Below are positions 1 through 12,327 of a DNA stretch of 64,000 nt, piece after piece; the stretch's first letter is position 1, and every line of letters starts with the position of its first letter. The stretch is from assembly GCF_022376445.1 (NCBI RefSeq), contig NW_025954961.1, forward strand, positions 62,001 through 126,000, written 5' to 3'. The notes under the pieces were generated by a model. It did not search any database, was not told where the DNA came from, and worked only from the letters and a program-made list of their open reading frames with translations. Source of the stretch: Fomitopsis serialis. Taxonomy: Eukaryota; Basidiomycota; Agaricomycetes; Polyporales; Fomitopsidaceae. Both the position numbers and the translations under genes were made by a program.

Positions 1-1115
1 AACGTCCGGGCGGTCCCACTATTGGTTTGTCACGACGCGCTTCCTCACGCCGGACGTCCGTATCATAGCGATGGTGGACGTGTCAAGGAAAAGTGTTCCC
101 GTGTATCGTAACATCCACAGTGCATTGCAGGTCTTGCCAGACTGAGAGATCTGCAGGAAAGCGTCGTTATCACTGACTTCTGGAGCAGGAGTGGGTCCGG
201 TCGCTCCAGCCTCAATTGGGGTGGAACATCATGCAATGGTTCGAGCTCTCGGATGCGACATTCATCAATCTCGGTGTCAAGACGAAGATAACAGCAGCTC
301 TTCATGCAGGAGGACAAGATGGTATCGGGATGCGAGCTCGCAATGTCAGGCAAGTCTCATTGTAATACCAACCATGTACGGTTTGTCATTATTGTTCTTA
401 CTCTCTGGAGTCTGCATCAACCAGTTACCAGGTTCGCACTCCCGTGAGTCGCAGCGGCGCGATCCACATTGTCATTATTGCGAACTTCTATCATGTATGT
501 AACATTGCAGCAACTGCTGATGTCGACGCATGCTCACCAGCGATGTACGTCCACGCTGTCTGATGTCACAGCTCGGCCCATGTATCGACGCACGTTTCAC
601 CTTCACACAGTACACAGGCTATGTTGCCTAGAAATATTCGGACTTTACTGGGGCAGCGTATAGCCTATACGCTGGCCGTGATTGCAAGCGTTATACCGGT
701 GAGTATACGTAACTTGTGCAATAACCGCTCGGCCGCAGTATCCTGTGCCGCGACATAAGGTTGGCCGAATGACCGTGGTTGAGCACGTTGAGCAGCGGCA
801 AAGTCACATTGTTGTACGGGGCCCGAGGCTAGATCTAAATGTTGAATCGTGATTGACGTCTTGGAACCGCGATGAACATCAGGGCGACATGCCCATGATC
901 TGCCATGGGTGTACAGGCCGCATGTCCACTTTCACTGCCGAGGGTCTGCCAGCTGCCCACGGGCTCTAATCCCATACATAGCACCTGTTCACGTTGCTTA
1001 TGCAACGTCTTCCAGATTCCAGGAAGCGCTTCTCGTGAAGCCTGTATAGACCCTCGTCGGGGCCTCGCGACCGTACGTACCACCCCGTCCTGAGTGAGCC
1101 CAGATCTCCTACACC
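1..1115. other. Unassigned left edge with coding-like fragments
   Basis: I could not assign a gene here. On the + strand, frame 2 is open from the window edge to 145. A second stretch, 222-353, reads like an exon (it contains WFELSDATFINLGV) and ends at a possible donor after 353. A further open piece follows from about 431. These could be the 3' part of a gene entering from the left, but frames do not join cleanly and no family was recognised. The rest, up to the GH71 start, shows nothing supportable. Confidence 0.25.
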
Positions 1116-2777
1116 ATGGCGATACATTTCGCTCTGCTATTGGCGGGTGCTGCCATGGTTCAGGTGACGGAAGCCGCAGTGTTTTCGCTCACTTCATGGT
1201 AAGGCGGTATACTGTGCCAATTTCTACGAGACTCAGACTCAAGGCTAGCATGGAATGCATTAGGTACAAAACTCGTACTCCTATGCAGCATCCGATTGGC
1301 AGAGTGACATAACCACCGCCGCTGGTATTGGGATTGACGGCTTCGGTAAGTGATTGTATTCGCATACCTCCTATAGATGCTGATGCCCTATAGCCCTCAA
1401 CATGCTCAGAATGACTATGAAGTCGACCGTCTCGTGGACGCCTTTAGCGTCGCTGAGGCCCGATGGGCTTCAAGCTGTTCTTTTCGTTCGACATGTCCTA
1501 CTCTTGGGCGAGCAGCGACATGGTTAGCATCGTCCAGAAGTATGCTAACAGCTCAGCCATGTATACATGGAACGACGCCGTTCTAGTGTCTACCTACTCC
1601 GGTGAATCGTATGGCGACTCGTTCTGGTCCGACTTCAAGTCCACTCTGGCTGCTGACGGCATCACAATTATTCTTGCACCGGCGTTCACGACCTACCGCG
1701 ACCCGAGCGATGCGAATTCCTTAATGTCCACGTTCTCGTCCATTGATGGCTTCTTCAATTGGTGGTCCTGGTAAGCCTCGCTAACCCCTCCCTATCGTTC
1801 GTATTGACAGCGTGGAAAGGCCCGCTGATGTCGATGCCAACCTCACCACTGCCACGGACCTCGCATATCAGGCGGTAGTGAAGTCCGACCGTACAGGCCC
1901 CTACATCATGTGTAAGGAAACTTCACTTGTTGACATGATATATCGGCTTGAACTTTGTGAAGCTGTGTCTCCTTGGCAGTTCAAGAATCTTGGAACGAAC
2001 GATACCGACTGGGTCGAGCTGAGCGATACATTATGGTACTACCGGTGGCTGCAAGCGATCCAGGATGTCAACCCGGATATCGTTGAGATCGTGACGTGAG
2101 CACACCAGTTCTGCCTTTTATCGGAAATAAGCCTCAAACCAACCTTGGGTGTAGCTGGAACGACTACGCCGAATCTCACTACATCGGAGAAATCAACTCA
2201 AACGTCGATCTTGGTGACCTGGCCCCGAACTACGTGCGCATTTGTGCATCCGTCTCACTGACGTTATGATGATCTATTCATTAGGTCGACGGTTTCCCCC
2301 ATACCTACTGGAGGAACGTATCGCAGTACTTCATCAGCTGGTACAAGTCCGGTGGCGCACCAACGGTGACGGTATGTAGGGTTAAAATCTTGATCTTCGC
2401 TCAATGGTCTGAGACATCATGATGAACAGGATGATCAAGTCATCTTCTGGTACCGTGGCTGGCCAAAGGACACAACATGCAGCACTGGTTCGCCACCCCG
2501 CAATTACGGATTCCCAGTTGATGCGGTCTTCGCGCTGGCACTGCTGAGCTCCGAGGCCAGCGTACAGCTGTACATCGGGTCGAACTCATTCTCTTGGGAC
2601 GCTCCCGCTGGTGCTAGCATAGGCAGCGTGCCCTTTCCGACCGAAGATTCTCAGATACCGTATATTGAGATCGTGCGCGATAATACCACGATCAAGAGCG
2701 GTTACGGTAGTCTCCAAGTGAACCAGACTGGATGTTCTTACTACAACTTCAATCCCTGGGTGGGCATTATTGACTGA
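1116..2777 (+). CDS. GH71 alpha-1,3-glucanase (mutanase), frameshifted as read
   Basis: Glycoside hydrolase family 71 endo-alpha-1,3-glucanase, which would cut alpha-1,3-glucan of fungal walls and act outside the cell. The ATG at 1116 opens a hydrophobic signal-like leader (MAIHFALLLAGAAMVQ). Then come VFAHFM, the GIGIDGF region, the FFSFDMSY strand, NWWSW, SPWQFKNL and the TWNDYAESHYIG region typical of the family, with a C-terminal beta domain ending NPWVGIID. At least six introns of 50-65 bp can be placed, for example after 1198, 1345 and 2094. Three apparent one-base losses occur early, near 1185, 1403 and 1462: the leader, the ALNM segment, the NDYEVDR segment and MGFKLFF each lie in a different frame. 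Downstream exons are clean. It is either a young pseudogene or sequence error; the family call is firm. Confidence 0.85.
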
Positions 2778-2912
2778 GTAGATCAGGTCGTTGGGGATCT
2801 ATTGGAAAGCACAGCTACCGAACGCACATTTATGGGGCATCTATGAGTTGTTGAGTGCTGATCCGTCTATTGTATATCTGCTTTGGGCTTTCGTTACGCA
2901 GGAAATGATCGC

Positions 2913-4881
2913 TCATTCCGTCCTCCTGGCTACGCGAGGCACCAACGCCCAGCAAATACCTTGCGCTCCCAGAAGCGCTACCACAGTCGGCTCCACGACC
3001 CAAATACCACTCCTCGTGCTCATGACACCGACCACCAGCGGCCACAACGCGCTGCCGCTCTGCCCGATGGAGCTTATAAGCGCAAAAGCGTCCGCATGCA
3101 TGCTGCGAGGGATCAGCTTCCCGCCAGCTATGATCGCAGCCGTGTAGAACGTGGAGATAGCAAGGCCAACGAAAGCCGTGCACACGGCTGTGGATGCGAA
3201 GGAGGGAATCCACCATGCCATGAACTCCAAACCGATGGCGCACAGTAGATAGACGAAGACCGCGAGTCGCTCCCCCATGAGTATGTTAAGGGCGGGAAGC
3301 GCGATCCTGCCGACCGCGACACCTGTGCAATAAAAACGCGAGTCAGATTACAACAGTCGAAAGTCGAGAACCGTCTCACCGAGATAGAAAGCCGAAGCCA
3401 CCCAGGACGCTCCTTCCGGGCTGCCTTTTCTCACTTCCAGCGTGTATGATACAATCCAACCACCGCTACCCAATACGTCATTTCACGAGCACACCGCAAG
3501 AAAACAGCAACGTACATAGACTCCTCGGCCCTGCGATCACGATCAACATGGTAAGACACTGAGGGACTGCTCAACACGTACCCGACGTAGAACAGAAGAA
3601 ACATGGATAACGTCCATACGGCACGGCTCTTCAGAATAGCGCCACTGATCGCAGAGTTGGTCATGTTCTCGCCGTTTTCTGACCCATTTTCAGCGGGATG
3701 CTGTGGAAGGGAATGCAAGTCGTGGAAAGCAAGCCATGCTAAGGCCAGGACGGGGATGTTCATCCCAACGTTGGTCAGGTAGAAGAAGTGGTACTGAAAT
3801 CAGCCGGGTGTCAGTCGAGAAACATGAATGAGAAGGAAACTTACCGGGATACCACGACTCGCCATAGCGGTCGCAACTAATGGACTTGCAAACGCGCCCA
3901 AGCCGTAGATGCCGTGCAAGAGGCCGGTCCACATAAGTGGTTTGGGCAGGGTAGCGAAGTACGCGTTACACAGTCCAAGCTGTCGCATGCTATGAGCTCG
4001 GGTTCGTCGCGATCATGGCAAATTAAAAGGACCTGGGTCGCAAAAGCAGTTCCTACGACGAAGAAGCCAAAACACATCACGGAAAAACTCTTCTGCTGCG
4101 AGCTGTTGATGATGTTCTAAACAAATGAATTAATCTTAGCCCCTTACATCATGACCACGATGCAGCGTGACGCAACAGCATACCCCGGCCAACTCAACGA
4201 TCGCGGAAACACAGAACGCATAACCGAAACCAATTCTCCGCGCCATAGCTCCAGCTCCAGCGGCTGCAACCAGGTAACCTACGAACGTGCAGACAAACAA
4301 GATGGCGACATGTGCGTAGGTTATAGCGAAGGCCTTCTCGATGTAGGGGATGAGAGCACCAGTGGAGCCTCCACTAGAACAGATAAAACGTCTCAATCAG
4401 CCTGGCCTGGATGAATTTAAAGGGGATGGACTGACTTCCATCCGGCAAGGAACAGTGTGAAGAACGAAGCACCCATACGCAAGATGCGCATCCTCTTACT
4501 CTCAATGAGAGGTTCGAGAGTTGGAACTACAGCTTCATGAAGAATAGGCGGATACGCATAAGCCTCATTCACGTTTCCCGCCGCGCCAGAATCTGCTGGA
4601 CGATCGTATTCCGCGGCAGCATACGCCCCTGACTTCACGTCTTCTTTGTTATGAACGTCACAGGCAGCGATGGTCTCGTCGGAAGGCCCTCTTCTGAACG
4701 CGGGGCGCACAGACAAGTACGGTTCGGCCCCTGTTGACACAGTCGTCTGGTTCAAGTCGTCAGGTAGCTCAGCCCTAGGATCGGACAAAGCGGGTTGATG
4801 GCCATGGATCCCCGCCTCGGGCAGTTCGTGGGATTCCATGTCTTGCAGAGGGGCAGCGTCAGAGTTGGGGTGAGAGGACAA
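2913..4881 (-). CDS. MFS transporter (fungal BSC6-like family)
   Basis: Membrane transporter of the major facilitator superfamily; substrate unknown. A cytosolic N-terminus of about 130 residues, rich in Ser, Pro and acidic residues, precedes the first membrane helix (FFTLFLAGW). The spliced sequence then gives W-N-G-G-S-T-G-A-L-I-P in loop 1-2, several hydrophobic helices (for example ILFVCTFVGYLVAAAGA and CFGFFVVGTAFA), a hydrophilic central loop with HPAENGSENGEN, then GGWIVSYTLEV and a C-terminal helix set ending RVARRTE. About seven short introns join cleanly without frameshifts; one acceptor choice (at gcgacag) is needed to keep frame. It is convergent with GH71, with 135 bp between stop codons. 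Loops such as GGWIVSYTLEVRKGS resemble the fungal BSC6-like MFS group; that subfamily placement is from memory. Confidence 0.85.
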
Positions 4882-5264
4882 GAGGGGCGGAACTGCCAGC
4901 CAGACAACATATGAGTCTGACTGATCATCTTTGTAAGTAGGACCGTCATGACCGAAGGGCCCCCGGCCAAGACATAAGTGGTCCAGGTCGTTCTTTAGTT
5001 GGTCACCCTCTCTGTAGGGTCATCGATAAATCGCTAGCGCGATCCCCAGCTCATCCATCATTGATCCACCGAGTTGGCGAGAGTGTAATGGCCATTGATC
5101 CGCTCAGATCCCACCAACAGGAAGTGTGAGGTCCAGATTAGGAAGGTCCTGTAGAACGCACCTGAGCACCGCACATCCACCAGTGAGAAGGTGTTTCCAA
5201 TAATGCATAGAATGGTATCGTATTATCCCAACCAAGAGAGAGCACAGAACATACTTCACTGCCT

Positions 5265-7180
5265 TTAAGTTCCTTCGTCCGTCCCGCTGGCATTGCCGTT
5301 TGTCTTGGAGTTGGGCGAAGTCGTCCGACCCGTAACCGCGGCACCAGACGCCCTGTCCTTATTGGACAACAAGCTCTGGAAGAAGTTCTGCAGAACCTCG
5401 TGCTGCGTCTGACCACCTGTTGGGCTTGGCGAGCCAGCAGTAAGGTGGGTGACGGTGCGGTTGACCGAGAGTTTGAAGCGGAAAGAGGTACGGCAAGTGT
5501 CGATGGCGGAGGCCGACCGGACGTTCGACTCGAGAGTTTCCGACCAGCGTCCGGACCCGTGTTCGTGCCAAGAGAGCTCGATCCGCCACCTGCTACGCCC
5601 TCCATCTCTGTAAGAGCACGCTCGACGTTCGGCAAATTGAAGCTGCTGCTGCCCATGGGGCCAACAATACCTGCAGCGACATTGTCGGTGGGGTTCCGGA
5701 ACGCTCCTCGAGGATCCCGATCTGGCTTCTTCGAATTCTCATCGTAGTTCTTCGCCAAGAATGCCTGCTCCGGTGTAGGGTTGTTGAAAGGAGGTAGCGG
5801 CGGAGGCTAAAGCGCCAAAACTGCGTCAGTAGCTGGAAATCCATCGCGGACGAATGCACACACCTTGGCACCCTGATCGGGCACAAGGGTAGCATACGTC
5901 TTCTTCGCTCCCGGCTCAGTCTCACCCTCATCGCGATCGAGATCACGTTCCCAAGCTTCTCCCCAGGTCTTCGCATCGAAACCGTCTCTGAGTACGCCGA
6001 TCTTCCCCCAACTGTCCCATCCTGCAGGAACGACGATACGGTCTCGGTCGAGGGGGTTCGGTTTGTGTGGGAAGGGGAAAGGATTCCGGACGGGTGCTGG
6101 GGCTTCAGAGCCTGCCATCGTGGGTGACGGCGCTGGAGGCATGAAGAGAAGATGAAGGGCATACTGGCGCAAGACCTGTAGCGTGTCTGGGAGGGGTGTT
6201 GTATAGAACAAGCCCGCCCCATCTGAGCATTATGTCAGTCATCAGAGGCTGGAGTACCTTGAAGATGCACCTACATTTCAGGCAGATCGTCCGCAAAACC
6301 TGCATGATGCTGTCTGTCCGCTCCTCCCACTCTCCACCCTTTCCCTTCACCATACCACCCATCCCTGAGGTTCCAGGCCCGAGCACATCGTTATTCTCGT
6401 CGATGAGGTCGGCCTTTGTGCACGCTACAATAATCGGCACACCCGCCGAGTTATGTGTTAATGTGCCAGGCCCTAGTGGCAGCACGGTTCCGGACATGCT
6501 TGACGTCGCAGGTATTGTGTCTGCAGAGGGCTCCGTGTAGTGCTGCAAATATGCCTGTACTGGACCACACGGTCAGACTGTTAGTAGGTTGGGGTAGATG
6601 GGCTCACATCGTTCATGGTTCTCCTCACGCACTATCTCAAGCTCTCGTGCACCATCTCCTTTGGCCCATTCTCGAGCCACTCCAGCCATGTCTCCAGCTC
6701 CTCCACAAAGGTCCACGGCCGTGTCCAGTCAAGCACGACGAGCACCACTGTATGTGGTAGCGATGTCGGGGAGGGAGGAAATGAGGTAGTAGCGCGGTAT
6801 GGGAGAGTGATGACGATGAGACAGTGTATACTGATAGTCGCGCCAGGTGTCTGAGCTCAACGATGCGTCAGTGAGCTCGAGAACTCGAGAAGGACCACAG
6901 ATCTCGCTGGACTCACCTTCATCCGCATCGTCCTTCACATCAGCCCACTCATAGCCTAACGCAAGTCCGAACGGTGGTCTCCTTTATCTGCATCCACAGG
7001 TGGCTTCTTAAGCAGAGCAGAAACCAAGGTGGACTTTCCGGTGGAAGGTTGTCCGAGCACTAATACCTGTTTCGTTGGGAGTGAACGCGACTGCGAGACC
7101 GAATCGAGGATCGACGACCATAGGTCTTGGATAGGCGCATCTGGAGAAGATGGACGCGAACCGTCCATATCGTTGCGCAC
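5265..7180 (-). CDS. Dynein light intermediate chain
   Basis: Subunit of cytoplasmic dynein that links the motor to cargo adaptors. A Ras-like domain starts at the N-terminus with the P-loop GQPSTGKST (about residues 43-51). It continues through LGYEWADV, VLVVLDWTRPWTF and the nucleotide-base motif CTKADLID. Then come YGAGLFYTTPLPDTL and the conserved stretch WDSWGKIGVLRDGFD. The C-terminal effector-binding helix region (HEVLQNFFQSLLSNK) ends at TAA 5265-5267. Introns are short and canonical. Three one-base losses break the frame, near 6960 (before LGYEW), 6762 (before VVLVVLDWT) and 5440 (before the C-terminal helix). It is divergent from TIP41, 218 bp apart. Confidence 0.88.
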
Positions 7181-7398
7181 CTTGTCCGAAGGAACTATCC
7201 TCGCAGAACAAGCGGAAATGGTTCAGGGAGCGTGATGTACGAGCGCAGAGCCAAATTCGCGTTACAACCGAAGTGGCAGCTCTCTCTTTCAAACCCCGCA
7301 ACGCGTCTCTTTCGACGCGCACACCATCCGCGACGGCGTACCTACAGCGATCTGCCTCATCCTCAGTCGTCCGACCTCCGACGTACTTCGAGGTCATC

Positions 7399-8472
7399 AT
7401 GGCGGCTGCAGTGCCTGTTCCACGCCATACCCTCGAGGAATCACCCAATTCGCGGACCGTCAAGATGGGAGACTGGGAGATCACTGCGCGCACGAACCCC
7501 ATCTCTAACGCAAATGAGCTCGATGCCTTGCAGGCGGCGGTCGGTGGCATACCGCTTCCCGAAATGACTTTCGGGAACAATGCACTAGAGCTTGTGCACA
7601 AAGCCAGCGGATGGACGTATGCCTTTGGCACGGAAGAGGCCCTGAAGGGTGTGAAGAACGGTGAGCTGGAGAGCGGAGATGGAGGTGTCAAAGTCGGCTA
7701 CGCGGATGCGTGGCTGAAGAGCAGGTGCGTAAATCAACATCGCGATGTTGAAAGGATTCGCTCAATGGTCGGCAGAACAGGGCCGTCCTCTCAGCTTCCA
7801 ATGCCCGAGACAGTTCCTACTAAGCCGTATGACTGGACGTACACGACGATCTACAGTGGTCACGTACTGCCCTCTTCGTCCATCACGGCCAAATGGGTAC
7901 CTGCAGACCCCGAGAACGCGACGCACACCATCCCGCTGGCTGAGCTTACTCGCCATGACCCTATCCTCTTCTACGCCGAAATCCCGTTGTATGAAGATGA
8001 GCTGCACGATAACGGTTCATCTCACCTGCTTGTCCGAATAGTGAGTACGTCCTCATTTGGGCATGGTATTTCAATGTCCTCAACATCCAAGTCTAAAGCG
8101 TGTGATGCCGACATGTGTTTTCATCCTGTCGCGTTTACTCTCCGAGTGGATAACGTCCTCTTTCGGGCACACGATACTCGAATATATCACTCCTTCTCGT
8201 CTTCACCGCCTCTGGTGGTCCGAGAGACGAGTGGGTGGGAGGCACCATATGATTGGGTCAAGAAGGTGAGTGTCGACTCCTCATCTCGCCCCATTGCTTA
8301 CATAGGGGTGTCACAGCGGCTGCCGAAGCGCGACGACTTGACGCCATTGACCGACCCAATGTGGATCGCAAAGATCCTCAGCGAGATGCCCGCAGAGGTT
8401 TCACAGCAAGCTGGGGCCGGCACGAAGTGGAAAGGGCTTGGTACCAGAACCGAGGTTGCCGTATTAAAATAG
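7399..8472 (+). CDS. TIP41: TIP41-like protein (PP2A regulator)
   Basis: TIP41 family, the TAP42-interacting regulator of type 2A phosphatases in TOR signalling. The reading frame is open upstream to 7150, but MAAAVPVPRHTLEES at 7399 is the likely start because family similarity begins just after it (GDWEITARTNPISN). Conserved blocks follow: LPEMTFGNNALELVH, GWTYAFGTEEALKGV, KPYDWTYTTIYSGHV, the RVMP block and LRVDNVLFRAHDTRIY. The gene ends in TEVAVLK. Introns lie at about 7722-7778, 8041-8098 and 8266-8319; two of them are open in frame, so an unspliced reading looks continuous but wrong. One base appears lost near 8142, between the RVMP block and LRVDNV. Confidence 0.88.
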   Translation: MAAAVPVPRHTLEESPNSRTVKMGDWEITARTNPISNANELDALQAAVGGIPLPEMTFGNNALELVHKASGWTYAFGTEEALKGVKNGELESGDGGVKVGYADAWLKSRCVNQHRDVERIRSMVGRTGPSSQLPMPETVPTKPYDWTYTTIYSGHVLPSSSITAKWVPADPENATHTIPLAELTRHDPILFYAEIPLYEDELHDNGSSHLLVRIVSTSSFGHGISMSSTSKSKACDADMCFHPVAFTLRVDNVLFRAHDTRIYHSFSSSPPLVVRETSGWEAPYDWVKKVSVDSSSRPIAYIGVSQRLPKRDDLTPLTDPMWIAKILSEMPAEVSQQAGAGTKWKGLGTRTEVAVLK

Positions 8473-9172
8473 TACAGCGTAACTGAAGCAGGTGAGTGAC
8501 ACGCCTTGTCTTCTGACTACTGTCCGACGAATCAATTGGCGTTGGCAGTGCCTATTGTACGAACAAATATGTATTGTACTCCACATCAGCTTCCCTGCTC
8601 ACTGCCTATGTATTATGAAGAAGCACTCCGTGATCGAGCTTCGAAGACGACTCCATGATCGGAGAACACGAAAGCCTGTAGTCAAGGTCTTCCTTTCTTC
8701 GCACAGTGCCCTACATGCAGTAGTATGGCGGTCAGCGCAAGGATTCAAAATTCAGGAACGTTCGGGAGCCTGATGTGAACTTGTTTACCCGTACGGCGGT
8801 CATATATCTATGGGACAACCCACGAAAACCCACACGAGCATGGGAGTGATAGAGGCCTGTCGTGGAAGTAGCTCTTGTAGTTGTCAGCTAGCTCCGTGAT
8901 TGCCATCGATGTAAGGCAGTCAGTTGCTGGTATTCAGTCCAGTCTATTTACTGTAAGAAGCCTTCACGTGACGTAATGCAATGAGGTGCGGGCGCCTCGC
9001 GGTTTGGCGAGTCGCCGACTTCGAGCCGGATGAAGACCCTCCACCTCCACTTGACCTCGAACGCTCACCCTGCCTGACTACCAACCACCTTCCAGCGCAA
9101 CTCCCTCCCTTACACATATTACACGGCGCGCATCATACATCTGTTGATCGGACTCGATATACCGGAGCCACC
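8473..9172. other. Intergenic, TIP41 to IPP2
   Basis: About 700 bp between two + strand genes, presumably the TIP41 3' UTR and the promoter of the next gene. CT-rich stretches before 9173 look like a fungal 5' leader. No open frame with coding character was seen. Confidence 0.5.
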
Positions 9173-10145
9173 ATGTCTACTGAAGTCATGTCCGGGTCTG
9201 CTACTCCTCCCCCTCACCAGCCCCCCATGTCACGCTCGAACTTCAAACCCAAGGGTATCCTAAAGAACGCTCCTCCAGTGAATCACACCCCTCAGCAGTG
9301 AGTGTCTATGTAGCATCGCCGTCTGTGTACGTGCTGATCGCTCTACATGTTGCTTAGCCTGCAATGGGATGAGGAAAATCTCGCGCTTACGGAGGCGCAG
9401 AAGGACAGCCAGATGAAGATCACGGAGCCAAAGACCCCGTATGTAAGGTACAACGCGGAGACAGATACAGTCGAGAGCGGTGAGCACTCATTACAATACT
9501 GCATGCGCAGTAAACCTCATATCTGGCGCAGACATCCCGGCTCTTGATCTCAATGGCAGAACCACGAGTCCCACCGTGCTATCCCCCGAGCGCGCCGCCT
9601 CACCAACGAGCAGCACCGGGGCAACAGGCGGTGGCTCTGCGCCTTCCTCCCGCCGCACATCCTTCTCCAGCGCTGGTCGCACCTCGACGCCATCAGGACG
9701 CCCCGACAGCGGGCGATCCAGCCGGAGCACCAGCTTCAACCTTCCCGATGACGCCCGTGAGACGATCAGACTGGATGGCCGACAGCCTGGGGATGAGATC
9801 GAGTTTGAGGAGATGGACGAAGAGAGTACGTCACCACGCCCATCCACAATTACACTGAATCTCATTGGATCCATATGTCAGCCGCCGCGAAGCACGCTGC
9901 GTTCGTCAGGGCCGTGGTAGGCACTATTCGAATGAGGCGGAAGCGATGAAGGTTCGTGCCGCCGCTCGATCATCGCTACATGTACCTCATGTTCCGGTCG
10001 ATTTCAACAGATGGCTGCGAAGCTCATGGAGCAGGAGGATGAGGAAGACGAGGAGGCCTCTGTCGACCATAGCGTCGACGAAGACAGCCTGATGTCCGTT
10101 GATGAGGAAGGCCCGGCGAAGGTCAACGGGGTTGTCCACGGCTAA
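9173..10145 (+). CDS. Protein phosphatase inhibitor 2 (IPP2/GLC8 family)
   Basis: Regulatory inhibitor of type 1 protein phosphatase. It has the family signatures in order: KPKGILKN near residue 27 (the KGILK motif), [20 protein letters not shown] with TPYVRY, a Ser/Thr-rich linker, then EFEEMDEE and the PP1-docking helix KHAAFVRAR...[10 protein letters not shown], finishing in an acidic tail and VNGVVHG. Four introns split it; the last coding exon starts after the intron ending near 10010. One base appears lost at about 9911, where AGG-GCC-CGT-GGT would be needed for RARGRHY but only two C are present. It lies between TIP41 and MTD1 on the same strand. Confidence 0.85.
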
Positions 10146-10580
10146 GATTGAACAGAGATACCACGCCTTTTGTAGCTAATGCTGAATGGAAACTTTCTGT
10201 AGCTTGCGTTGTAGGTTATGACTTCGAATACTCATCGGACGCTCCCGCTGGCCTTGTATCTGCTTTGTGTTCCATCAGACTAAAGTTTCTATGTCGTGTA
10301 ATTATTCTCCCATATTTTGCGGTGTTCCTGCAGTGTGCTCCGTTTGTTAGGGTGGGGCTTCGGGGCGGTTCGGGAAGTTCTCCAGGCTTCGAGTTCGACT
10401 TCGCGTGCCTGTTCCCAAGGGCCGAAGCAAGACGCGTGTCATGTGATCCGTGTCTCATTAATTGACGCGTCGGATTGACTCGATCGCGTTCAGCAATTTG
10501 TTTTCCGCTTTCTTGCCCCGCACGCTCACTCGCCCGCCCGCATCTATCTCTTCACCCGTACCCTTCTCTCACCCACTGCA
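10146..10580. other. Intergenic, IPP2 to MTD1
   Basis: 3' UTR of IPP2 and promoter of MTD1. A CT-rich tract just before 10581 fits a fungal transcription start region. Nothing else seen. Confidence 0.45.
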
Positions 10581-12076
10581 ATGTCGGCCGGCAAGGGCGT
10601 CCTCCTCAAGGCGACACTATCGCAATGTCTTCCGCGACGAGATCAAGGCAACGCTCGCTGCGCGTCCGCGCGTGCCAAGCTCGTCGGCATCCTCGCGACG
10701 TCCGCGGCACCGAGCAATTCTATGCCGAGTTCACGCAGAAGCAATGCATCGCCCTCGGCGTCGAGTTCGTGCTGAAGCGGATCGGGCCGCGGCGGACCCG
10801 GCGCTGGGCGGAGGAGATGGGTGGAGGAGGCGATTATTGAGGCGAACGAGGACGAGAGCGTGGATGGGATCATGGTAGGCTGCGTACCTGTCCTTCATAT
10901 CTGTACGCGAGTTCATGTAGATTGGTTCGGAATGAAGGTCTATACCCATCTTTGGTGTGCAGCAGGTTTGTCTGAGCTATACTGAGAAGGAACGATGAAT
11001 TGAGAGGGTATCGTCTGTAGGATCATATCTTCAGCAGGTAAGCGAGACATCGAAGGCGTGGATTCGGCCTGCTTGAACGACTTGCAAGGTTGTGTCACCT
11101 TTAAAGACGTCGAGGGACTGCACTTCAAGTTCCATTATAACCTGTACCACAAGTGCGTGTCGTTAACATTTTACGAACAGAGCTACATGTCATATGCTCC
11201 GCAGCATCCGTTACCTGGACCCGAAGTCCTTGATCTCCTCAGTGCCTCCCACTTCCGCGCCTGAGCCCGCAGTCGAGGATCAGCCCCCGGCGGGCACGGT
11301 CAAATCCATTCTACCTTGCACACCCCTAGCTGTCGTCAAATGTCTGGAACACATCGGCGTGTATAACAAGATCCTTCCATATGGCGACCGCGCATACGGC
11401 AAACCGTTACGGTCATCAACCGGTAGGTCTTCCTACCAATGGGGCCTCTCATACCGCCAGCAATGCAAAGGGACTGACGAGACGCACGTAGGTCTGAGGT
11501 CGTTGGTCGCCCTCTAGCAGCACTTCTCGCAAATGATGGTGCGCGTGTCTACTCCGTCGACATCGACTAATCCAGGTGTGTACTCCACTCGCACTCGCAT
11601 TCACCCAATTTATAAAAACCTTCACAGGAGTACACCAAACGCCCACAACAAAGCTCAGACGCACAGCGCCGCTTCCACCCGAGGCACGTTGTGCACCCCT
11701 GTACGCTTTCCCTCCAAGAGTGCCTCGCGCTCTCCGACGTCGTCGTCTCTGCCGTGCCCAGCGCAGAGTATAAGGTTAAGACTGCATGGCTCAAGGATGG
11801 CTGTGTCTGCGTGAACGTCGCCGCAGACAAGAACTTCGAGGCGGACGTGCGCGAGAAGGTGCGTCGGCGTGGCGGTGCGCCGCGTGTGCGCGGGTTGCTG
11901 ATGGGTTGTGCTCGCTCAGGCATCGATGTATATGCCGACGATTGGCAAGGTCACGATCATGATGCTCCTCAGAAATCTGTGCGTGTGCTCACTGTCGTAC
12001 ATGTTGAGATGAGAAATTGATGCTACACATTTGCAGGTTGCGTCTCCAGCAATACGGCGAGTTGACAAAGGCATAA
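10581..12076 (+). CDS. MTD1: NAD-dependent 5,10-methylene-THF dehydrogenase
   Basis: Cytosolic C1-folate enzyme that oxidises methylenetetrahydrofolate with NAD+. Recognised blocks: MSAGKGVLLKA, NVFRDEIKATLA, KLVGILATSAAPS, FYAEFTQKQCIALGVEFVLK, VYTPIFGVQQ, DVEGLHFKFHYNLYH, KSILPCTPLAVVKCLEHIG, YGDRAYGK, GRPLAALLANDGARVYSVD, DVVVSAVPSAEYKVKTAWL and MPTIGKVTIMMLLRN. The length is normal for the family (about 340-360 aa). Introns are short and canonical. The frame is broken about ten times: frames run 0, 2, 1, 0, 2 through the first 250 bp, which is what successive single-base deletions would give. More losses lie near 11035, 11104, 11403 and 11572. As printed it cannot encode a full protein. 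Confidence 0.88.
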
Positions 12077-12327
12077 CGTGCACGAGTGGTGCGAGCAAAC
12101 GCGGTCAAAGATCCTAGATCTAGGAAGTACCTATGCGGCCGCTCACACGTTATGCGAGGCCTTGTATTACACCAAGTAAGTAGACGACGGGAAGAGTTGC
12201 GCATTATAGAGACGACAGTTTAGGTTAAACCGCCAGGGGCATTGCGATGATCGATAGATAATTAGCATGTATGTACGACCAAGTGCGAAAGGAAACCAGA
12301 GAAAGCAGCAGGAATGCAGAAACACTG

